The notes beneath the pieces are model-generated. The model had not been told where the DNA came from. It made no database searches and saw only the letters and a program-made list of their open reading frames with translations. This document shows, piece after piece, positions 59,403 through 64,000 of a stretch of 64,000 nt of DNA (positions within the stretch are counted from its first letter, which is position 1; each line of letters begins with the position of its first letter). Origin of the DNA: Protonemura montana. Taxonomy: Eukaryota > Arthropoda > Insecta > Plecoptera > Nemouridae. Made by a program: the position numbers and the translations under genes. The stretch covers positions 10,850,001 through 10,914,000 of the forward strand of contig OX387606.1 of the NCBI GenBank assembly GCA_947568835.1. Direction: 5' to 3'.

Positions 59403-59579
59403 ATGAATGCTTTGTTGTACTTGGTATTTTTATTAAATGTGTCCGTGGGAGTAGGTATATTACCGCAACGTACGGGGATCAATTTGTCTTCGAGCACTCT
59501 TGGGACGGTGACGGGACGCTCTACAGCCAAAGGTTTTAATTCTGGCATCGCAAACGTTTACAAATCAGCAACATTATAA
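59403..59579 (+). CDS. small secreted peptide candidate, 58 residues
   Basis: An ATG-initiated frame too short for usual ORF cut-offs. The first 18 residues (MNALLYLVFLLNVSVGVG) form a textbook signal peptide: a hydrophobic core followed by small residues. The rest is Ser/Thr/Gly-rich (LSSSTLGTVTGRSTAKGF) without Cys or dibasic sites, ending ANVYKSATL at a TAA. No splice donor or poly(A) signal is certain; the frame might be a first coding exon with the true end further on. It lies divergently from the FoxL1-like gene, about 825 bases from that gene's start. I recognise no family. The signal peptide could also arise by chance in AT-rich DNA. Confidence 0.4.
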   Translation: MNALLYLVFLLNVSVGVGILPQRTGINLSSSTLGTVTGRSTAKGFNSGIANVYKSATL

Positions 59580-60870
59580 ATCATTGGCCTGCGTGGACCA
59601 CCCAGCTCGATATGGGACCGACTTATTTTCCACAGTCCTTTCTGATATGTACAACTAATATTAGGGAAAATAGTTTTGAGACTTGGTGAAAGAAATCAAT
59701 CAACGCGATGGCCAACATGAGAAGTAAAATATTTGCCGAGCAGTAAAGGAGATTGAAACGATCCAGAGAAGGACGAACGGGCATAACAGTATTGATTGAA
59801 AACAAAACAATACAAACCCTAACCAAACAGGAAAGGTTGAGAGTTGTGAACTATCAATATTGCTTACCACAAGAAAACAAACAAACCAAATATTTCTTTA
59901 CCAATGACAATTGTCTACGATAATGTTCGAGCAATAATCTTCATGTTACCATTTCAGTTTACTCTTATCATGAGTGAATTTTCAAGATAAAAAAACTAGC
60001 TCAAAAAATCCCAAAACGAACGACCAAAAATGTCGGATTCAATTTCTCTTGAAGCAGTAGAGGACGCCCAGTGGTTTAGTAAATAAATAAACTGTGCTAT
60101 TCCGGAAACTGTGTGTAAGCTTGTGGTTTTCGTGGGAACATTAAAACGGGCGAATGAAAACACATTAACAGAACCAAGTAACAACAAGAACGGCGACTGC
60201 TATGCGGGTAGATGCTGTCAAACTTCAAAAGTCAAACGTGATGCTAGTCGCAAGAAGACAGCGGCCTGGTCTTGTCACTTTGCCTGTCCGTTTTATTGCC
60301 TCCCTCTCCTAAACACCTAGCTAGGCGGTCTCGCTTTGATACAAGCACCGACACCACATGCAAATACACACATTTCACTATTTTAACAAAAAATAAGCAA
60401 ACGAAATAAATAATAAAGGCTATGTACAAAATATACTAGACGCGATTTTATGGCGTGAACAAGCAAGGTCGGTTTGGACTTCGGGGTGAATTTTTTGCAA
60501 ATAAAAAATATAATTATGATTAAAGTTGGTAAAGCATGTAATTCCAACAATATTTGTCACGTAATATTATAATGTTATGTATATGTATTTTAAATGTTAT
60601 AAGAAATTTTATGTAATTCTAGTAACCTAACGAGCTTAATATCCTAGTCACTATATTTGAATGTATAATTATAATTGTGATCCATGAGCAAATAAATAAA
60701 TAAATAAATAAAATTATTGTTGACAGATCAAAATATATGTTACAAATCGAACGTATCACCTTGATTAGTGTAAGGATAGCCATGAATAAGATGATAAAAA
60801 TGACATGATGATACCTCGCTGCCGGCTGAATTACACTTGTAAGTCAAGATTACTTCACTTATTACTCTAA
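59580..60870. other. no firmly supported gene
   Basis: A Cys-rich frame at 60111-60320 (for example GDCYAGRCCQ and CHFACPFYCLP) lacks an ATG and clear splice sites, so I do not call it. An (AAAT)n microsatellite lies at about 60690-60714. The rest is AT-rich spacer. Confidence 0.45.
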
Positions 60871-62116
60871 AACCGAGGAATTTCCGACTTCAGGGATTTG
60901 CTTACTCAATGGTGTAAAGAACAGAACATTTTACCTACTTTGACTAATGGGAAGAATGTGTTAAAAAAAGATGAAAGAAAAAAATAACGACATTTATCTC
61001 GCACAGTTATTTTTAGCTAGAAACTTTAAGTTGCCAAAATTATGTTCGTTAAAGTAATTTCTATCAAGGAATTTTCTAAAACAAAACGAAAAACGATTTT
61101 AATCACATGCCAATTTTGGAGAACATGGCCTTACAGAATGACCAGTTTGAGTGTCAGCTACATTAGAATTACATTTTTTACCACTTTAATTTTTATTTGG
61201 TTTGTTTATTTTACACCCTTTCAAAGGCAACATCTAATGGCAATTCCAGGTTGTAAACAATTTCATTACTACCCCACTGAAAAATAAAATATTATCAAAA
61301 TTAACTTTCTTGGAAAAGCGATAAGATTGTCATAGCTGTGGCTTGAGCTCCCCAAATCCCAAATAAATGTAGATGCTGTCTTTCGCATTTGCCCATGTTT
61401 ATTAAAAACATTTAAATTGTACCAGAAAATAACAAACAAATTTAACATCCCAAGTCTAGGCATCAGTGAAATAATTTCACTGTGGCACTAGCAGATGGCT
61501 GCATAAGCCCACCACATATAGAGACACAGCTATAAAATTAATAAAAACATTGTAAACTCTATGTTGTGTCAGTTGCTTAACCACGCTACCCTCTCTCTTT
61601 GTCATTGGTAACGTTTGATGGATGCATTTATCTCTTTTCATCTTTCATCTTGTATTTAGATAGGGGCTAACAGTGGAGTGATAAATCAAACGTAGCTTTT
61701 CTCGACCCCGAATGTTTGAGTTGTGCCTGTTTAACGACTGCACTTGAGAGCTGAAATTACCAGGCGAGCCATGGCTGGCGAAATCTGTTTACACTATGCA
61801 GCCTCGCAAGTCACTAAAAGTGCATTTCGATGGAAGTTAGATTGTATGCAACAATAGCTAAAATTATTAAATATATTTTTGTTTGTTGTATCCATTCATT
61901 TCTTTGTTCATGCTCTCCACCCCAAATCAGATTTTTCACCATTATTTTCAGGAGAAGTGTTTGGATGAAAACTGGATTAAGGCATTGCAGGATGTGTCCA
62001 TGGCTCAAAACCACATAATTCTCCTAAGTTTACTAAGTGGCAACGTCCTATTAGCAGTTGCCAAGCAAATAAGAAGTTTAAGTATCACAGGGTCCTTAGT
62101 CCACCACTGCTACTGA
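60871..62116 (+). pseudogene. fragmented coding-like region, unrecognised gene or relic
   Basis: Several protein-like pieces lie in order on the plus strand. (1) 60871-60987, including FRDLLTQWCKEQNILPTL. (2) 60971-61057, including DIYLAQLFLARNFKLPKL, which overlaps piece 1 in the next frame across an A-rich run. (3) 61107-61166, including LENMALQNDQFECQLH. (4) 61771-61857, an ATG in good context reading MAGEICLHYAASQVTK. (5) 61952-62116, after a strong acceptor (ATTATTTTCAG), including ENWIKALQDVSMAQNHIILL and ending in TGA. Pieces 1 and 2 would be joined by a one-base change in the A-run, which argues for decay; piece 5 with its acceptor argues for a live terminal exon. I do not recognise the protein. 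Confidence 0.35.
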
Positions 62117-62536
62117 ATCTGTTTGCTTCAAGAACTAAAAATTGATGCAAACATATGAGTATAAATGAATTTGAAACAACTAAGAAATCAAATTGAAATC
62201 AAGTAGATCTGATTTTTGGGAAAAAAATCACCATCACTGAACAAATGTATTTATTTTTGGAAATTTGAAAAACAGTCAAGAGGTAGTCCGAACAAGAACA
62301 ATTAATTGATTACCACATGAACTGTTAACCTACAAGTAAATCGGTACTCGTGCAAGACCGCTGGACAAAACCGGTTACGTAATCCGACTCGTAAACCCAA
62401 ATGCACAGCAAATGCGAACGAAAAAAGAAAACACAGAATAATAAATTTAAATGAAATCAATCAAACTTATTAACGAAATCAATAAATTGATGAAACAAAA
62501 ATCGACGGCTCGCCTATTATGACCATTTGGTGTGAC
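62117..62536. other. no supported gene; holds one copy of a local repeat
   Basis: AT-rich. The stretch 62331-62424 (ACAAGTAAATCGGTACTCGT, then GGACAAAACCGGTTACG and later ACTCGTAAAC plus GCACAGCAAATGC) recurs in diverged form at 63899-64000. Confidence 0.5.
62331..62424. repeat. dispersed repeat, copy 1
   Basis: About 94 bases that match 63899-64000 with small gaps: GGTACTCGTGC, GGACAAA, ATTACG/GTTACG, CGACTCGTA and AAATGCACA(A/G)CAAATGC blocks in the same order and orientation. Family unknown. Confidence 0.6.
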
Positions 62537-62737
62537 CTATCGGTGCACGACCTTGGCTACGAAGGGCTCCAACGTGCTGACCAAAGACGTGCTGTCCAGG
62601 TATTGCTGTTTTATGGCCATTGGCTGCAGCCTCTTTGACGCCAACTTGCCCTGCTAATTGATAATGTACGGAGAACTACGCACCATCGCCTTCGCAAGCT
62701 CAGTCTGTTTCTTCAGGTAATTCTCGAGATTCTGAAG
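62537..62737 (-). pseudogene. coding-like stretch with one in-frame stop
   Basis: On the minus strand a single frame of 66 codons reads LQNLENYLKKQTELAKAM and on to SPYIIN, then one TAG, then QGKLASKRLQPMAIKQQYLD and on to LEPFVAKVVHR before a second stop. The same frame before and after the TAG, the amphipathic Leu/Lys/Gln/Glu content and a G/C-biased third codon position in AT-rich surroundings suggest a former exon in which a CAG (Gln) became TAG. A stop lies directly upstream, so this is a fragment, perhaps of a processed copy. I do not recognise the protein; it may be helical or coiled-coil. Confidence 0.4.
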
Positions 62738-62767
62738 TCAATCCGTCGAAGAATTGGTTGAAATACG

Positions 62768-62800
62768 GGCTAGGTTAGGTTCATCGTCATTCACTTATGC
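62768..62800 (+). mobile_element. fragment of the 5S-derived SINE tail
   Basis: CTAGGTTAGGTTCATCGTCATTCAC-like sequence matches the tail of copies B2 and C2, where AGGTTAGGTTCATC leads into the ATC microsatellite. It is short and adjoins the tRNA-derived element. Confidence 0.35.
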
Positions 62801-62917
62801 ACATGTTATTATTAGGAACACTACTGCCCTTTCAAAAATTGATGCCCAGAAAGGGGCTCGAACCCCGAGCTCCACCTATCGCGGGTGTTGCTCTAACCCA
62901 TTGAGCTACTTGGACAC
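62800..62917 (-). mobile_element. tRNA-derived SINE copy
   Basis: On the minus strand, 62916-62843 folds like a tRNA. The A box (TAGCTCAATGGG) and B box (GGTTCGAGCC) are intact, the D arm (GCTC/GAGC) and T arm pair, and the acceptor stem is mostly paired with a following A. The anticodon loop reads CGCGATA without U at position 33, so it is not a working tRNA. The 3' part (GGGCATCAATTTTTGA, then TAGTGTTCCTAATAATAA) is shared with the element at 63520, so this is a tRNA-headed SINE. Confidence 0.7.
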
Positions 62918-63519
62918 AACATTTGTTAGAGTATTCTAGTGTATTTGATGAGAATGACGAATCTCTGAGGAGTAGAACGATGAGGCCGGGAGTACTCACT
63001 GTCACTCTGTCTCATCAAAAGCTTCGCATCAAGTTTTGTGAAAAGAAATCAATGTGATTATTGGTGAAAAAATTACAAATAAATTAAATTAAAAAATAAA
63101 TGTAAAAATAATGAAACACATACATAAAACAGCTGAAAGCAAAGATTAAGGCCGCTGCAGCCAACAGAAACAGCGGTCAAAAAGGCGACATCTCAAGCCC
63201 GTAGCGTCTTGAGAGTAATGCCCGGACAGCCACAACTACACATGCACGGTCAACCAAAATATGTATTATTATTTAAGTATTTAAGTTGTTTAAGAATACA
63301 CTGCATAGGGGAAGGATGTGGTCATGGTCGATTGCACTTATGGTGTCATCACACAAAGCCTTAAAAAACTCTTACAAAAAAATCACCCCATCTACGAGTG
63401 AAGATTTCAAGAAACAGACGCAGCTTTTCAGACTTTTCCTAGCCATACCATTGAAGTTCAAATTCTAGCTATGTTGTTAGACTACGTCTTGAATAAAAGG
63501 GGAAACACCTGAAGAAGTT
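62918..63519. other. no supported gene
   Basis: AT-rich DNA with frames of up to 60 codons and no recognisable product. Confidence 0.5.
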
Positions 63520-63618
63520 TTATTATTAACAACACTATAACCGTCTCAAAAATTGATGCCCAAACGCGGACTCGAACCCCGATCTCCACCTTCCGGGTTA
63601 TAGTGTTGTTAATAATAA
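63520..63618 (-). mobile_element. folded-back, truncated tRNA-derived SINE
   Basis: A second, 5'-truncated copy (63524-63592, minus) of the tRNA-headed SINE keeps the B box (GGTTCGAGTCC) and the GGGCATCAATTTTTGA body. Its tail is present twice in opposite orientation: 63520-63542 and 63596-63618 form a perfect 23-bp inverted repeat (GGTTATAGTGTTGTTAATAA arm). The 13-bp word ACCTGAAGAAGTT lies directly before (63507-63519) and again at 63671-63683, consistent with a target-site duplication around an insertion of about 151 bp. Confidence 0.7.
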
Positions 63619-63898
63619 AATACCCCGCGCATTGCAAGCGTTTGCAATTTAAATAAGAGTTCATCCTAATACCTGAAGAAGTTGTTTTTCCAAACACTTT
63701 CACCAACAGTGGTTTCCCCAGCACGTGGAAGTGGAAGTCGGGTAGCAGACATTGATGTTTTACCAGCAGAGTGGAAGTGATCGATGCAAGCAAATTAAAA
63801 TAATGAATCAAATCAATAAAATCACATTTTAGTCATTCATACTCATTCGAAAAAAAAAGTTGAGACGTAGTTTAAAGTGTACAGTTTATTTATTTCAA
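63619..63898. other. no supported gene
   Basis: The minus frame 63482-63811 runs through the SINE and has no domain. Nothing else is seen. Confidence 0.5.
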
Positions 63899-64000
63899 AC
63901 TCACAAGTGAAACGGTACTCGTGCGTGCGAAACATGATAGTTGGACAAACCCGATTACGAATCAGCCGACTCGTACAACAAATGCACAACAAATGCAAAC
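63899..64000. repeat. dispersed repeat, copy 2 (runs off the window)
   Basis: Diverged match of 62331-62424 in the same orientation, about 1.57 kb away. The match continues to the last base, so the repeat extends beyond the window. Confidence 0.6.

Noticed and set aside
60111-60320. Cys-rich 69-codon frame
   Set aside because: No ATG start, no clear splice sites and an irregular Cys pattern. Interesting composition, but insufficient support.
62843-62916. Functional tRNA gene
   Set aside because: The cloverleaf is mostly present, but the anticodon loop lacks U33, acceptor pairing is imperfect, and the 3' body is shared with another copy. It is a tRNA-derived SINE.

Overview
This window is nuclear DNA of an animal, almost certainly an arthropod and most likely an insect. 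It has spliced genes with GT/AG introns and AATAAA poly(A) signals, insect-type arylalkylamine N-acetyltransferases, a FoxL1-class forkhead gene, and SINEs built on 5S rRNA and tRNA heads. I cannot name the species. There are no operons, prokaryotic genes or CRISPR arrays.

Layout. About 1-23.5 kb and 26.2-46.5 kb are long stretches where I can support no conventional gene. They hold GC-rich short repeats (CGACG/GCCGACGCC motifs), many poly(G)/poly(C) runs, a 9-bp minisatellite with a 117-bp higher-order period (21.45-21.78 kb), a near-perfect 70-bp inverted repeat (36.81-36.97 kb) and scattered homeodomain/CRE/X-box-like motifs. Between them lies a tandem pair of intron-less-CDS GNAT acetyltransferases of the insect aaNAT type (24.0-26.1 kb), each with an inferred 5'-UTR intron.

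From about 46.5 kb the DNA becomes AT-richer, poly(G) runs stop, and 5S-rRNA-derived SINEs appear. Here two paralogous secreted-protein genes lie in tandem (49.7-50.6 and 53.1-54.5 kb). Each has a 28-nt first coding exon that starts the signal peptide, a phase-1 intron inside the signal peptide, and one long second exon. The mature proteins are low-complexity: Lys/Ala/Pro repeats in one, and a Lys/Ser/Thr half followed by a Gly/Gln/Ser half in the other. Their proximal promoters align without gaps, and each is followed by the same kind of inverted SINE composite. The unit looks like an ancient segmental duplication whose mature proteins diverged quickly. I recognise no family, and this pair is the best candidate for something undescribed.

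The right end holds a two-exon FoxL1-like gene on the minus strand (57.5-58.6 kb) with a C-terminal eh1-like motif. A 58-residue signal-peptide ORF lies at 59.4 kb. Coding-like fragments of an unrecognised, possibly decayed gene lie at 60.9-62.1 kb. A minus-strand coding-like stretch at 62.5-62.7 kb carries an in-frame stop. The last part has tRNA-derived SINE copies, one folded back on itself and flanked by 13-bp direct repeats. The non-coding DNA may include regulatory sequence for FoxL1 or for developmental genes outside the window, but nothing in the sequence proves this.
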